DNA of 41,006 bases. It comes from an uncultured Flavobacteriaceae bacterium. Lineage in GTDB: Bacteria; Bacteroidota; Bacteroidia; Flavobacteriales; Flavobacteriaceae. Positions 9,144-18,314 of the stretch are shown here, piece after piece. Below the pieces are notes generated by a model. The model had not been told where the DNA came from. It searched no databases and worked only from the letters and a program-made list of their open reading frames with translations. The stretch covers positions 1 to 41,006 of the forward strand of contig CAJWAE010000010.1 of the NCBI GenBank assembly GCA_913020075.1, given 5' to 3'. Position numbers and translations under genes: made by a program. Positions within the stretch are counted from its first letter, which is position 1. Every line of letters begins with the position of its first letter.

Positions 9144-9752
9144 TTATTTTTCAAGAAAACTCTCATTAAGAAAATAAATATATTTTAAGACTTCTTCTCC
9201 TCCGGTCTTATGGAGTGAGGATGTGATAAATGTTTGAGGCATTTCTTCCCAATGATTTTCTAGCATTTTTTCAGAATATTCTTTTATATTCCGCTCTATT
9301 ACTCTTGGTTTTAGTTTATCGGATTTTGTAAAAATAATAGAAAAAGGAATATGATTTTCACCTAACCACCGCATGAAGTTAAGATCTATAGGTTGAGGTT
9401 CATGGCGAATATCAATAAGTAAAAAAGCCGAAACTAGTTGCTTTCTCTGTTTGAAATAGTTAGTTATAAATTTTTGAAATATTTTTTTTTTGGTTTTGGA
9501 AACCCTAGCATATCCAAAACCGGGCAAATCAACTAAATGCCAATTATCATTTATTAAAAAATGATTTATTAATTGAGTTTTCCCAGGTCTAGATGAGGTT
9601 TTAGCAAGATTTTTTTTATTGCAAAGAATATTTATTAGTGAAGATTTACCAACATTAGATCGTCCGATAAATGCATATTCAGGGAGATTTTCTTTAGGGC
9701 ACTTGGAAACCTCCGTATTGCTGATTACGAAATTGGCAGATTGAACTAACAT
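9144..9752 (-). CDS. engB: Ribosome biogenesis GTPase YsxC/EngB
   Basis: An essential small GTPase that assists late assembly of the large ribosomal subunit. It is 202 aa, typical for the family. GTPase motifs in order: G1 GRSNVGKSS, G2-region SSRPGKTQLINHF, G3 DLPGFGYA, G4 TKSDK and G5-like ITSSL. The start is the ATG at 9750-9752. The alpha/beta hydrolase gene lies 7 bp upstream on the same strand, so the two form a pair transcribed away from the division cluster. Confidence 0.95.
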   Translation of the reverse strand: MLVQSANFVISNTEVSKCPKENLPEYAFIGRSNVGKSSLINILCNKKNLAKTSSRPGKTQLINHFLINDNWHLVDLPGFGYARVSKTKKKIFQKFITNYFKQRKQLVSAFLLIDIRHEPQPIDLNFMRWLGENHIPFSIIFTKSDKLKPRVIERNIKEYSEKMLENHWEEMPQTFITSSLHKTGGEEVLKYIYFLNESFLEK

Positions 9753-9759
9753 ACAGAAA

Positions 9760-10524
9760 TTAGAATTTTCTTAAAGTAAACCAACTTTCCAAAATTTCAT
9801 TAAATCGATCAGGGTGTTCCATCATTGGCGCATGACCACATTTATCGATCCAATATAGATTTGAATCAGGGAGAAGTTCATTGAATTCTTCAGCTACTTT
9901 GGGAGGTGTCACGCTATCCTGACTGCCCCAAATTATAGCTGTTGGGGTTTTCATTTTGGGTAATTCTTTAGCCATATTATGACGAATAGCGCTTTTAGCA
10001 AGAGCCAAAGTCCTGATTAATTTATTTCTATCATTAACTGATTCAAATACTTCGTCAACAATTTTTTTAGTAGCTGTTTTTGGATCATAAAAAACATCTT
10101 CGCTTTTTTTCTTAATATATTGATAATCACCTCTTTTTGGGTATCCATCTCCCATATTATTTTCATATAATCCTGAACTTCCTGTTATAACTAATCCACG
10201 GACAAACTCAGGATAGTTTTTTGTAAAAAGTAATCCTACGTGTCCACCCAAGGAATTCCCTAAAAGAATAACATTTTGTAATTCTTTAAACTGAATAAAT
10301 TCAAGTAAAAATTCAGATAATGATTTAACTGAAGTATTTGAAACAGGTTGGCTATAAACTGGTAATTCTGGTATTATTACCTTATATTTTTTTTTGGAAA
10401 AGTAATCTGAAACACTATGAAAATTACTTAGTCCTCCCATTAGACCATGAAGAATAATGATAGGTTGACCTTTTCCAGATTCTATATATCGAAAGTCCTT
10501 TTCCTGAACAATCTGGTTATTCAT
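9760..10524 (-). CDS. Alpha/beta-fold hydrolase
   Basis: A cytosolic hydrolase of about 254 aa with no signal peptide. Catalytic elements: oxyanion segment LHGLMGG near the N terminus, nucleophile elbow GNSLGG (Ser), the acid in WGSQDSVTPP, and the His in CGHAPMMEHPDRF. The layout resembles esterases and C-C bond hydrolases, but the substrate cannot be read from the sequence. I chose the ATG at 10524 (MNNQIVQEKDF) over a TTG at 10539, because the likely promoter at 10551-10558 leaves almost no leader for the TTG. It sits with engB, divergent from mraZ. A link to wall synthesis is not shown. Confidence 0.88.
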   Translation of the reverse strand: MNNQIVQEKDFRYIESGKGQPIIILHGLMGGLSNFHSVSDYFSKKKYKVIIPELPVYSQPVSNTSVKSLSEFLLEFIQFKELQNVILLGNSLGGHVGLLFTKNYPEFVRGLVITGSSGLYENNMGDGYPKRGDYQYIKKKSEDVFYDPKTATKKIVDEVFESVNDRNKLIRTLALAKSAIRHNMAKELPKMKTPTAIIWGSQDSVTPPKVAEEFNELLPDSNLYWIDKCGHAPMMEHPDRFNEILESWFTLRKF

Positions 10525-10550
10525 ATGAGTTATTATCAAAATTTAAATTT

Positions 10551-10558
10551 CAAATATA
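10551..10558 (-). promoter_or_regulatory. -7 element for the hydrolase-engB pair
   Basis: The minus strand reads TATATTTG, matching TAnnTTTG. Transcription would start near 10544, about 20 nt before the chosen hydrolase ATG. I see no TTG at the right distance upstream, so only half of the promoter is supported. Confidence 0.4.
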
Positions 10559-10640
10559 GACATTTCAATTTTAGTGTTTTGTTTTATTTAAATCTCTATA
10601 ATCAGCTTAAAATAACGAGAACGTAAAGCAAACTTATTAA

Positions 10641-10670
10641 CAATGTGGTAAAATGTGGTAAAATGTGGTA
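10641..10670 (+). promoter_or_regulatory. MraZ operator: three tandem 10-bp repeats
   Basis: Three head-to-tail copies of a 10-bp unit, aaatgtggta; the first differs by one base (caatgtggta). The TGTGG cores are at 10644, 10654 and 10664, all on one face of the helix. MraZ proteins of other bacteria bind three or more G-rich direct repeats with 10-bp period just upstream of their own gene. The third copy reaches into the place where the -33 contact of the mraZ promoter (-7 at 10680-10687) should be, which fits repression by promoter occlusion. Confidence 0.8.
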
Positions 10671-10679
10671 AATATCTTT

Positions 10680-10687
10680 TATATTTG
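10680..10687 (+). promoter_or_regulatory. -7 element of the mraZ/dcw promoter
   Basis: TATATTTG matches the Bacteroidota TAnnTTTG element. Transcription would begin near 10694, about 17 nt before the GTG start of mraZ. No TTG lies 19-21 bp upstream; that space is filled by the MraZ repeats, so activity may depend on MraZ or simply be modest. Confidence 0.55.
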
Positions 10688-10710
10688 AATTTAATCAAGA
10701 ATAATTTTAA

Positions 10711-11178
10711 GTGCATCATTTTATAGGTACATATGAATGTAAAGCTGATGCTAAAGGGCGCATCATGATGCCAATTGCAATTAAAAAGCAATTGACAAAC
10801 GTTGTTTCTCAAGGTTTTGTTTTGAAACGTTCAGTATTTAACTCATGTCTAGAATTTTATCCTATGAAAGAGTGGAAAAATTTGATGGAAAAAATTAACG
10901 TATTAAATCGGTTTAACAAAAAGAACAATGATTTTATTCGTCGCTACACTGCGGGGGTAAAAACTATTGACATGGATAATTCCGGAAGGCTTTTGATTCC
11001 AAGAGACTTGTTGAAACATGCAAAGATAAAAAACGAAGTTGTTGTGTCGTCTACTGTAAATATTCTTGAAATCTGGGATAAAACGTTATATGAAAAAGCA
11101 ATTAATGAAGCTACACTTGATTTTGGTGATCTAGCTGAAGAGGTTATGGGTGATAAAAATGAGGACAAAATATCATAA
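10711..11178 (+). CDS. mraZ: Transcriptional regulator MraZ
   Basis: DNA-binding protein of the AbrB-like (SpoVT/MraZ) fold that controls the division and cell wall cluster, forming ring-shaped oligomers. It is 155 aa with two tandem copies of the domain: the first starts FIGTYECKADAKGRIMMP (about 4-21) and the second TIDMDNSGRLLIPRDL (around 88-103). The start is GTG at 10711 (MHHFIGTYE), since the conserved block begins at once and no ATG precedes it. Three operator-like repeats lie 40-70 bp upstream. rsmH overlaps its 3' end by about 20 nt, so the two are translationally linked. Confidence 0.95.
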   Translation: MHHFIGTYECKADAKGRIMMPIAIKKQLTNVVSQGFVLKRSVFNSCLEFYPMKEWKNLMEKINVLNRFNKKNNDFIRRYTAGVKTIDMDNSGRLLIPRDLLKHAKIKNEVVVSSTVNILEIWDKTLYEKAINEATLDFGDLAEEVMGDKNEDKIS

Positions 11179-12061
11179 TCCGGTTTTACTTAAAGCAACA
11201 CTTGATGGGTTGAATATTTCTCCCAATGGAGTTTATGTTGATGTTACTTTTGGCGGTGGGGGTCATTCCAGAGCAATTTTGAAACAATTAAATGAAGAGG
11301 GAAGATTACTAGGTTTTGATCAAGATTTAGACGCCTCAGACAATTTAATTGATGATCCTAGATTTGAATTTATAGCATCTAACTTTAGTTACTTATCGCA
11401 ATATTTGAAATACCACCATGTAGATGGTGTTATGGGAATCTTAGCTGACTTTGGAGTTTCTTCTCATCAATTCGATACTCAAGAAAGAGGATTTTCAATC
11501 CGAGCAGAAGGTCGTTTGGACATGCGAATGAATCAATCTCAGGATTTAAATGCACATTACGTAATAAATAAATATACAGAATCGGATTTGATGAGAATAT
11601 TTTTCCAGTATGGAGAATTGAAAAATTCAAAGGCCATTGCAAGAGCTATTGTATCGAAAAGAGACAAATCTGATATCAACACGACTTTAGATCTTATTAA
11701 TATTGTTAATCCTTTAATTCCAAAAAAGTTTGAAAAAAAAATCTTAGCACAGCTTTTTCAAGCAATTCGAATAGAAGTCAATGACGAGTTGGAGATTATT
11801 AAATTATTTTTAAAACAAGCCAAAGAAATCTTGTTACCAGGGGGAAGATTGGTCTGTATATCATATCATTCACTAGAAGATCGTCTAGTTAAAAGATATT
11901 TTCAAACAGGAAGTTTTGAAGGTGAATTGAAAAAAGATTTTTATGGAAATCCAATAAAACCTTTAAAAAAAATAGGAAAGTTGATAATTCCTTCTGCTCA
12001 AGAAATCAATGAAAATCGTAGGGCTCGTAGTGCTAAATTAAGAATTGCAGAAAAGATATGA
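11159..12061 (+). CDS. rsmH: 16S rRNA (cytosine-1402-N4)-methyltransferase RsmH
   Basis: Methylates N4 of C1402 in the 16S rRNA decoding centre using SAM. It was formerly MraW and is classically the second gene of the dcw cluster. With the ATG at 11159 the product is 300 aa (MRTKYHNPVLL). A GTG at 11150 is in frame but adds only three residues. Motifs: YVDVTFGGGGHSRAIL (SAM site), ADFGVSSHQFD, RGFSIRAEGRLDMRM and ISYHSLEDRLVKRYF near the C terminus. It overlaps mraZ by 20 nt and its TGA overlaps the ftsL start (ATGA). Confidence 0.96.
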   Translation: MRTKYHNPVLLKATLDGLNISPNGVYVDVTFGGGGHSRAILKQLNEEGRLLGFDQDLDASDNLIDDPRFEFIASNFSYLSQYLKYHHVDGVMGILADFGVSSHQFDTQERGFSIRAEGRLDMRMNQSQDLNAHYVINKYTESDLMRIFFQYGELKNSKAIARAIVSKRDKSDINTTLDLINIVNPLIPKKFEKKILAQLFQAIRIEVNDELEIIKLFLKQAKEILLPGGRLVCISYHSLEDRLVKRYFQTGSFEGELKKDFYGNPIKPLKKIGKLIIPSAQEINENRRARSAKLRIAEKI

Positions 12062-12369
12062 ATCGATTGTTGTCAATACTAAACATTGAGTTTTTATTAA
12101 AGGAAAACGCCTTTAGAAACTGGAGAATGATTCTGTTTATGTCAGCATTGGCTTTGGTAATGATTGGAAGTGGTCATGCTGCAGACCGAAAAATATTTGA
12201 GATAGCAAAGTTGAACAATGAGATTAAAGTGCTTAAAAGTGACTTTGTGGCAATCAAAAAAAGACTTTTAGTGCTGAAAAAAGAATCAACTGTAATAAAA
12301 GTGTTAAGAACTATGGGCGTTGGACCTGCTGGCACACCGCCAATTAAAATTAATATTATTAATGACTGA
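12058..12369 (+). CDS. ftsL: FtsL-like division protein
   Basis: A 103-aa bitopic membrane protein: a short cytoplasmic N terminus, one transmembrane segment at about 23-41 (RMILFMSALALVMIG region), then a periplasmic coiled coil (about 44-80, with IAKLNNEIKVLKSDF and KKRLLVLKKES). Sequence alone would not identify it, since FtsL is poorly conserved. Topology, size and position between rsmH and ftsI are those of FtsL, which joins FtsB and FtsQ to activate FtsW-FtsI. It overlaps rsmH by 4 nt and ftsI by 8 nt. Confidence 0.85.
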   Translation: MNRLLSILNIEFLLKENAFRNWRMILFMSALALVMIGSGHAADRKIFEIAKLNNEIKVLKSDFVAIKKRLLVLKKESTVIKVLRTMGVGPAGTPPIKINIIND

Positions 12370-14296
12370 TAAAAAAGATTCAACTTCATCTGTTATGTCA
12401 AGACTTTATCTATTGGTCTCATTTTTGGGTTGTTTTGCCGTTGTTTTAATTGCAAAGCTGATTTATATTCAATTTTATTTTGACAGTGATGGGGTCGAAT
12501 TCAGTTCTAATCAAATCATTAAAAATGTTGTATTAGAGCCTAGTAGAGGTAATATTTATGCTTCTGACGGAAATATTTTAGCTACCTCAGTTCCCAGATA
12601 CGAACTGCATTGGGATGCTATAGTTCCTTCTAAGTTATATTTTGATTTGAATAAAAATGCATTGGCAGATTCAATATCATCTTTTACAGGTACAGATTTT
12701 TTAAAAGTGATTCAAGGTCTGGAAAAAGCAAGAATTCAGAAGAGCAGGTATTGGCCTATTGCTAAAAACCTTTCTTATTCTGAATATAAACGTTATAAAA
12801 CTTTTCCAATGTTTAGAGGTAGTACCTATAGAGGTGGGTTAATTGTAGAGCATCAAATTAAAAGAGAGCATCCCTTGGGAAAAATAGCTGAACGTACAAT
12901 TGGATATGAAAAGAAGGATAAAGATGGGACCTATTTTCGAGTAGGACTAGAAGGAGCTTTTTCTAAATATTTAAGAGGTGATTCTGGATTAAGGTTAAAA
13001 CAAAAGATTGCAAATGGACAGTGGAAACCAATAAGTGATGCTAATGAAAAAGAACCTACAGAAGGCTATGATTTGCACACCACTATTGATGTAAATATTC
13101 AGGATATAGCACATAATGCTTTGTTAGGTCAATTAGAGAGATTTGAAGCAGAGCATGGAACAGTTGTAGTGATGGAGACCGAAACAGGTGCAGTTAAAGC
13201 AATAGTGAATTTGGGTAGAACAGATGATGGCAGGTATTTTGAAAAACTGAATTATGCTGTAGGGGAAGCTCATGAGCCTGGGTCAACGTTCAAATTGATG
13301 GGTATGGTAGCAGCTTTAGAAGATAAGGTTATTGATGTGGATACTCCAATAGAAACAGGAAATGGTAAAATGATGTTTTTTGGTAAATATCAAGTTAAAG
13401 ATTCTAAACGCGGTGGTTTCGGGACAATAAGTGCAGCTAAGGCTTTTGAAGTTTCTTCTAATGTTGGCCTAGTCAAAATTATCTACGATAACTATAAGAA
13501 TAATCCAAGAAAATTTGTAGATCGTTTATATAACGTGGGTTTAAATAAACAGCTAGGATTACCCATTCTAGGCGAAGGGCAACCAAAAATACCTTATCCA
13601 ACTGATGCTGACTGGGATGGCTTAGACCTTCCTTGGATGGCTTATGGCTATGGTATTAGTCTGACTCCTCTACAAACCCTTACCTATTATAATGCTATTG
13701 CCAACGGAGGCGAAATGGTTAAGCCTAGATTTTTAGAACAAATTAGCAACTTTGGAAATATTCCAACAAAAGTGTTTTCAAAACAAATTTTAAATCCTTC
13801 AGTTTGTTCATTAGAAACCTTAAGAAAAGTCCAAAGTATGATGTTTAATGTAGTAGATAAAAAATGGGGTACAGCATACAGTATTAAAGATCCTTTTCTT
13901 ACTATGGCTGGAAAAACCGGAACTTGTCAAGTAGATTACACAACTCAAAACATTCAGTATATCGCCAGTTTTGTAGGTTATTTTCCATCTGATCAGCCTA
14001 AATATTCTTGTATAGTTGTAATCCATAGGCCAGACAAGAAAAAGGGATATTATGGGGCAACTGTTGCAGCACCAGTATTTAAGGCTATTGCAAAAAAAAT
14101 ATTTAATAATATTCCTCATCAATTAAATTTAAAAGCTTCAGAATTAATTAATCATATATCAAATCAAAAAAAAACCCAAAATAAACTTCACCAAGGTCTT
14201 TCAGAAGTTGAAGTTAATCATTTCGTTAGTCGTCAGTCTTTTCAAATAGACGCAAAATTTAAAAAAGCAAAAACCATAAAAATATCACTTCGATGA
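12362..14296 (+). CDS. ftsI: Division-specific penicillin-binding protein (PBP3/FtsI)
   Basis: Monofunctional class B transpeptidase that crosslinks septal peptidoglycan, partner of FtsW. From the ATG at 12362 it is 644 aa: cytoplasmic start MTDKKDSTSS, one transmembrane anchor (about 15-37), a pedestal/dimerisation domain, then the transpeptidase domain with SxxK at S308-K311 (GSTFK), SxN at 365-367 (VSSN) and KTG at 518-520 (AGKTGTC). An upstream in-frame TTG at 12320 lies inside ftsL and is less likely. I see no clear PASTA domain; the basic tail after the transpeptidase is about 60 residues. It overlaps ftsL by 8 nt and murE by 4 nt (ATGA). Confidence 0.95.
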   Translation: MTDKKDSTSSVMSRLYLLVSFLGCFAVVLIAKLIYIQFYFDSDGVEFSSNQIIKNVVLEPSRGNIYASDGNILATSVPRYELHWDAIVPSKLYFDLNKNALADSISSFTGTDFLKVIQGLEKARIQKSRYWPIAKNLSYSEYKRYKTFPMFRGSTYRGGLIVEHQIKREHPLGKIAERTIGYEKKDKDGTYFRVGLEGAFSKYLRGDSGLRLKQKIANGQWKPISDANEKEPTEGYDLHTTIDVNIQDIAHNALLGQLERFEAEHGTVVVMETETGAVKAIVNLGRTDDGRYFEKLNYAVGEAHEPGSTFKLMGMVAALEDKVIDVDTPIETGNGKMMFFGKYQVKDSKRGGFGTISAAKAFEVSSNVGLVKIIYDNYKNNPRKFVDRLYNVGLNKQLGLPILGEGQPKIPYPTDADWDGLDLPWMAYGYGISLTPLQTLTYYNAIANGGEMVKPRFLEQISNFGNIPTKVFSKQILNPSVCSLETLRKVQSMMFNVVDKKWGTAYSIKDPFLTMAGKTGTCQVDYTTQNIQYIASFVGYFPSDQPKYSCIVVIHRPDKKKGYYGATVAAPVFKAIAKKIFNNIPHQLNLKASELINHISNQKKTQNKLHQGLSEVEVNHFVSRQSFQIDAKFKKAKTIKISLR

Positions 14297-15747
14297 AAAC
14301 GGTTCAAGACTTATTGTATCGTGTAGATATAGATGGAGTTATTGGGAAAACCTCTACTGAAGTAGTAGCGGTAATATTCGATAGTAGAAATGTGATTAAA
14401 AATTCAATGTATGTTGCTAAAAAAGGTATTTTATATGATGGGCATGACTTTATTTCTCAAGCTATTGAATATGGAGCTCAATCAATTGTTTGTGAACAGC
14501 TTCCTTTACATCGAATAAAAGGAATAGTATATGTACTTGTTTCTAATTCTTCTAAAGCCTTGGGCATAATTGCTTCAAATTTTTATAATAATCCTTCAAG
14601 TCAATTGACTTTGGTAGGTGTTACAGGAACTAATGGTAAGACAACGATATCAAGTCTACTTTATGAATTGTTTTCGAAAGAAGGATATGTAAGTGGATTG
14701 CTTTCCACAGTAAAAATTTGTTACGATAAAAAAATATTAAACACCACACTTACTACACCAGATTCAGTAACGATTAATAAACACTTGAGACTTATGTTAG
14801 ATGCGGGAGTATCTCATTGTTTTATGGAAGTTTCTTCTCATGGTTTAGCTCAATTTCGCTTGGAGGGATTGACTTTTTCTGGAGGTATTTTTTCAAATAT
14901 TACTCACGATCATTTAGATTATCATGGAGACTTTAAATCCTATAGAGATGTTAAAAAATTATTTTTTGATGGACTTCAAAAAACAGCGTTTGCATTAACC
15001 AACTTAGATGATAAAAACGGTTCTTTTATGTTGCAAAATACTAGGGCTAAAAAGTACTCATACGCTACTAATCATAATGCCGATTACCAAATCAAAATTT
15101 TAGAATGTGAATTTTCCGGAATGTTACTTAGGATTCAATCACAAGAGGTTTGGACTAAGTTGATAGGAAAATTTAATTCTCAAAATTTAATAGCAGTTTA
15201 TGGAACAGCTATTCTTTTGGGGATGAAGCCTTTGGATATCCTAAAAAGAATTAGTGATTTAAATAGTGTTGATGGAAGGTTTCAGATATTTCAAACTTCA
15301 AATAAAGTAACGATCGTGATTGACTATGCTCATACACCAGATGCTTTGGAAAGTGTATTAAAAACAATCAATATCATTCGAACTAGAAACGAAAGTCTGA
15401 TAACAGTTGTAGGTTGTGGAGGAAACAGAGATCAAGAAAAAAGACCATTAATAGGTAAGTTGGCAGTTGAATTAAGTGATAAAGTGATATTTACTTCAGA
15501 CAATCCTCGTGACGAAGAGCCAAGCATTATTCTTTCTGAAATTATTAAAGGTGTCCCAGCGGAGCATTTTAAAAAAGTGCTCAAAATAACCTTGAGAGAA
15601 GAAGCTATTGCGATGGCTGGCCAATTGGCTAAAGAAGGAGATATTGTATTGATCGCAGGCAAGGGCCATGAAACTTATCAGGAAATTAAAGGAGAAAAAA
15701 TTCCTTTCAATGATATGAAAACAGCAAAATATTTTTTTAAAGACTAA
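14293..15747 (+). CDS. murE: UDP-MurNAc-L-Ala-D-Glu:meso-diaminopimelate ligase
   Basis: Adds the third residue of the peptidoglycan stem peptide using ATP. It is 484 aa. The ATP-binding loop is GVTGTNGKTT at 109-118. The substrate-choice motif is DNPR at 403-406 (DNPRDEEP), characteristic of enzymes that add meso-diaminopimelate rather than lysine, so the wall is predicted to be mDAP-type. GHETYQEI near the end is also typical. It starts inside the ftsI stop (ATGA) and is followed 6 bp later by mraY. Confidence 0.97.
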   Translation: MKTVQDLLYRVDIDGVIGKTSTEVVAVIFDSRNVIKNSMYVAKKGILYDGHDFISQAIEYGAQSIVCEQLPLHRIKGIVYVLVSNSSKALGIIASNFYNNPSSQLTLVGVTGTNGKTTISSLLYELFSKEGYVSGLLSTVKICYDKKILNTTLTTPDSVTINKHLRLMLDAGVSHCFMEVSSHGLAQFRLEGLTFSGGIFSNITHDHLDYHGDFKSYRDVKKLFFDGLQKTAFALTNLDDKNGSFMLQNTRAKKYSYATNHNADYQIKILECEFSGMLLRIQSQEVWTKLIGKFNSQNLIAVYGTAILLGMKPLDILKRISDLNSVDGRFQIFQTSNKVTIVIDYAHTPDALESVLKTINIIRTRNESLITVVGCGGNRDQEKRPLIGKLAVELSDKVIFTSDNPRDEEPSIILSEIIKGVPAEHFKKVLKITLREEAIAMAGQLAKEGDIVLIAGKGHETYQEIKGEKIPFNDMKTAKYFFKD

Positions 15748-15753
15748 CTGATT

Positions 15754-16977
15754 ATGTTGTATTATTTGTTTGAAGTTTTGGAAAATCAATATCAACTCCC
15801 TGGAGCTAGTGTGTTTCAGTACATATCATTTAGAGCTTCTTTAGCAGTAATTCTTTCAATGAGTTTATCACTCATTTTTGGAAAAAAAATTATTAAATAT
15901 TTAAAAAGTCAACAAATAGGAGAATCAATCAGAGATTTGGGTTTAAAAGGACAAAAAGAAAAAGAAGGAACTCCTACTATGGGAGGTCTTATTATTATTT
16001 TGAGTACTCTTATTCCTGTACTTTTTTTAGCAAAATTAGAAAATATTTACATAATTCTTCTAATGACAACACTGATATGGATGGGTTTCATTGGTTGGGT
16101 TGATGATTATATTAAAATTTTTAAAAAAAAGAAAGATGGACTTCAAGGTAAATTTAAGATAGTTGGACAAATTATCTTAGGAATACTGGTGGGAGCCGTC
16201 TTGTTTTTTCATTCAGATGTTACTATTCGTTCAGAAAGCATTCTTGTAGATACTATTGAAAATTCTATAGATTCAGCTGGTATTAGTCAAAACATTAAGG
16301 CTACTCTTACTACCATACCTCTGTTAAAAAATAATGAATTTGATTACCAAGATTTAATTAGCTGGCTTGGTTTTGAAACTCGACAATATACTTGGTTAAT
16401 TTTTATACCCATTGTTATTTTTATTATTACAGCGGTTTCTAATGGAGCAAATTTAACTGATGGAATTGACGGTTTAGCTGCCGGAACTTCAGCTATAATT
16501 GTCTTTGCCTTAGGAGTATTTGCATGGGTTTCCGGAAACATAAATTTCGCTTCTTATTTGAATATTATGTATATACCAAATGTTGGAGAAATTTCAATTT
16601 TTATTGCAGCTTTTCTAGGTGCTTTAATTGGTTTTTTATGGTATAATACTTATCCTGCTGAAGTTTTTATGGGAGACACAGGAAGTTTGTCTATAGGCGC
16701 AGTGATTTCCGTAATTGCTATCATAGTCAGAAAAGAACTGTTAATTCCACTTTTATGTGGTGTATTTTTTATTGAAACTCTTTCAGTGATTTTACAAGTA
16801 GGATATTTTAAATATACAAAATCTAAAACAGGTAGAGGAGAACGTATTTTCAGAATGGCTCCTTTACATCATCATTATCAAAAATTAGGTTTTCACGAAA
16901 GTAAAATTGTTTCCCGTTTTTGGATTATAGGAATTGTGCTGGCTGTTCTCACTGTTGTAACCTTAAAACTTAGATAA
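15754..16977 (+). CDS. mraY: Phospho-N-acetylmuramoyl-pentapeptide transferase MraY
   Basis: Polytopic inner-membrane enzyme that transfers phospho-MurNAc-pentapeptide to undecaprenyl phosphate, making lipid I. It is 407 aa, about 45 longer than E. coli MraY. The extra length lies mainly in a periplasmic loop between about residues 155 and 205 (including [20 protein letters not shown]), which I believe is common in Bacteroidota. Motifs: GTPTMGGL, the Asp pair in [33 protein letters not shown] and HHHYQKLG. It is 6 bp after murE, and its stop overlaps the murD start (TAATG). Confidence 0.96.
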   Translation: MLYYLFEVLENQYQLPGASVFQYISFRASLAVILSMSLSLIFGKKIIKYLKSQQIGESIRDLGLKGQKEKEGTPTMGGLIIILSTLIPVLFLAKLENIYIILLMTTLIWMGFIGWVDDYIKIFKKKKDGLQGKFKIVGQIILGILVGAVLFFHSDVTIRSESILVDTIENSIDSAGISQNIKATLTTIPLLKNNEFDYQDLISWLGFETRQYTWLIFIPIVIFIITAVSNGANLTDGIDGLAAGTSAIIVFALGVFAWVSGNINFASYLNIMYIPNVGEISIFIAAFLGALIGFLWYNTYPAEVFMGDTGSLSIGAVISVIAIIVRKELLIPLLCGVFFIETLSVILQVGYFKYTKSKTGRGERIFRMAPLHHHYQKLGFHESKIVSRFWIIGIVLAVLTVVTLKLR

Positions 16978-18311
16978 TGAAAAAAAAGCTTGTTGTTTTG
17001 GGTGCTGGAAAAAGTGGTTTTGGGGCTGCTGTTTTAGGTAAAAAGGAAGGCTATGAGGTTTTTTTATCTGAAAAAAACAATGTAAACAAAAATACACAAG
17101 AACTCTTGTTTAAAGAAAAAATTTCTTGGGAATCTGGTCAGCATACATTAGATGAAATGCTTGATGCTCAATTAGTGATTAAAAGCCCAGGTATTCCAAA
17201 CCATATTAAACTTATACAGGATTTAAAAAGGCATGGGATTCTGATTATTTCTGAAATAGAATTTGCTTCTCAATATACAGATGCAACTCTTATTGGAATT
17301 ACAGGAACAAACGGTAAGACTACCACTGCTTTATTGACTTATGAAATTTTAAAAAACGCTGGTTTTAATGTCGGTCTTGCAGGCAATATAGGAAAAAGTT
17401 TTGCCCTGCAAGTTGCAAACTCTGATTATGAATATTATGTATTAGAAATTAGTAGTTTTCAATTGGATGATATACAGGATTTTGTTCCAGATATATCAGT
17501 CATTACAAATATTACACCCGATCATTTAGATAGATATAATTACAGTTTTGATGAATACATCAAATCAAAGTTAAAAATAGTTCAAAATCAAAAGAAAAGT
17601 GATTTTTTCTTATTCAATATAGATGATTATCATTTAAAATCAGCAGTTCAAAAAACTAAAATTGATGCTCAAAAAATTTCATTTGGTATTGACACATCTC
17701 ACAGCCAAACCACTTTTAAAAATAAAAACATAAAAATCAAAAATCAAAAATCAATTACTATGATTAATTCTACTCAATTTAAATTATCAGGGAGACATAA
17801 TTTACTTAATGCTATGGCTGCAGCAACAATAGGTAATCTATTAGATATTAGCAAGGAAAGTATTCGTGATAGTCTAACACATTTTAAAGGTGCTCCACAT
17901 AGAATGGAAAAGGTTCTAACTATTCAGCATGTTGCTTATGTAAATGATTCAAAGGCAACAAATATTAATGCCACTTATTTTGCTTTAGAAAGTATTGATA
18001 ATCAGTTGATTTGGATTGTTGGTGGAGTAGATAAGGGAAATCAATATGAATCACTTTTACCCTTAATTCGAAAAAAAGCAAAAGCTATTATTTGTTTGGG
18101 AATTGATAACACTAAATTAAAGGATATTTTTGATGGAGTATGTGAAATATTTATTGAAACGCAATCTATGTCCGAAGCAGTTAAAATTGCATGTAAGGTT
18201 TCTGAGCCAAAAGATACTGTTCTATTATCTCCAGCTTGTGCTAGCTTTGATTTATTTGAAAATTATGAAGATAGAGGAAACCAATTCAAAGCTGCAGTAC
18301 GTAATTTATAA
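16977..18311 (+). CDS. murD: UDP-MurNAc-L-alanine:D-glutamate ligase
   Basis: Adds D-glutamate to UDP-MurNAc-L-alanine in the cytosol. It is 444 aa. The N-terminal Rossmann part begins KLVVLGAGKSGFGAAVLG. The ATP loop is GITGTNGKTTTA at 107-118, followed by ISSFQLDDI, TPDHLDRY and, in the C-terminal domain, KGAPHRME, VNDSKATN and LSPACASFDLFENYEDRG. It overlaps mraY by one base and is followed 3 bp later by ftsW. Confidence 0.97.
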   Translation: MKKKLVVLGAGKSGFGAAVLGKKEGYEVFLSEKNNVNKNTQELLFKEKISWESGQHTLDEMLDAQLVIKSPGIPNHIKLIQDLKRHGILIISEIEFASQYTDATLIGITGTNGKTTTALLTYEILKNAGFNVGLAGNIGKSFALQVANSDYEYYVLEISSFQLDDIQDFVPDISVITNITPDHLDRYNYSFDEYIKSKLKIVQNQKKSDFFLFNIDDYHLKSAVQKTKIDAQKISFGIDTSHSQTTFKNKNIKIKNQKSITMINSTQFKLSGRHNLLNAMAAATIGNLLDISKESIRDSLTHFKGAPHRMEKVLTIQHVAYVNDSKATNINATYFALESIDNQLIWIVGGVDKGNQYESLLPLIRKKAKAIICLGIDNTKLKDIFDGVCEIFIETQSMSEAVKIACKVSEPKDTVLLSPACASFDLFENYEDRGNQFKAAVRNL

Positions 18312-18314
18312 GTC

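Noticed and set aside
10641-10670. Tandem 10-bp repeats as a CRISPR or VNTR
   Set aside because: The units are contiguous with no spacers, only three copies, and placed exactly where MraZ boxes are expected.
13820-14122. 100-codon open frame antisense to ftsI
   Set aside because: It lies wholly within the transpeptidase domain of ftsI, with odd Cys- and Phe-rich composition and no family features.
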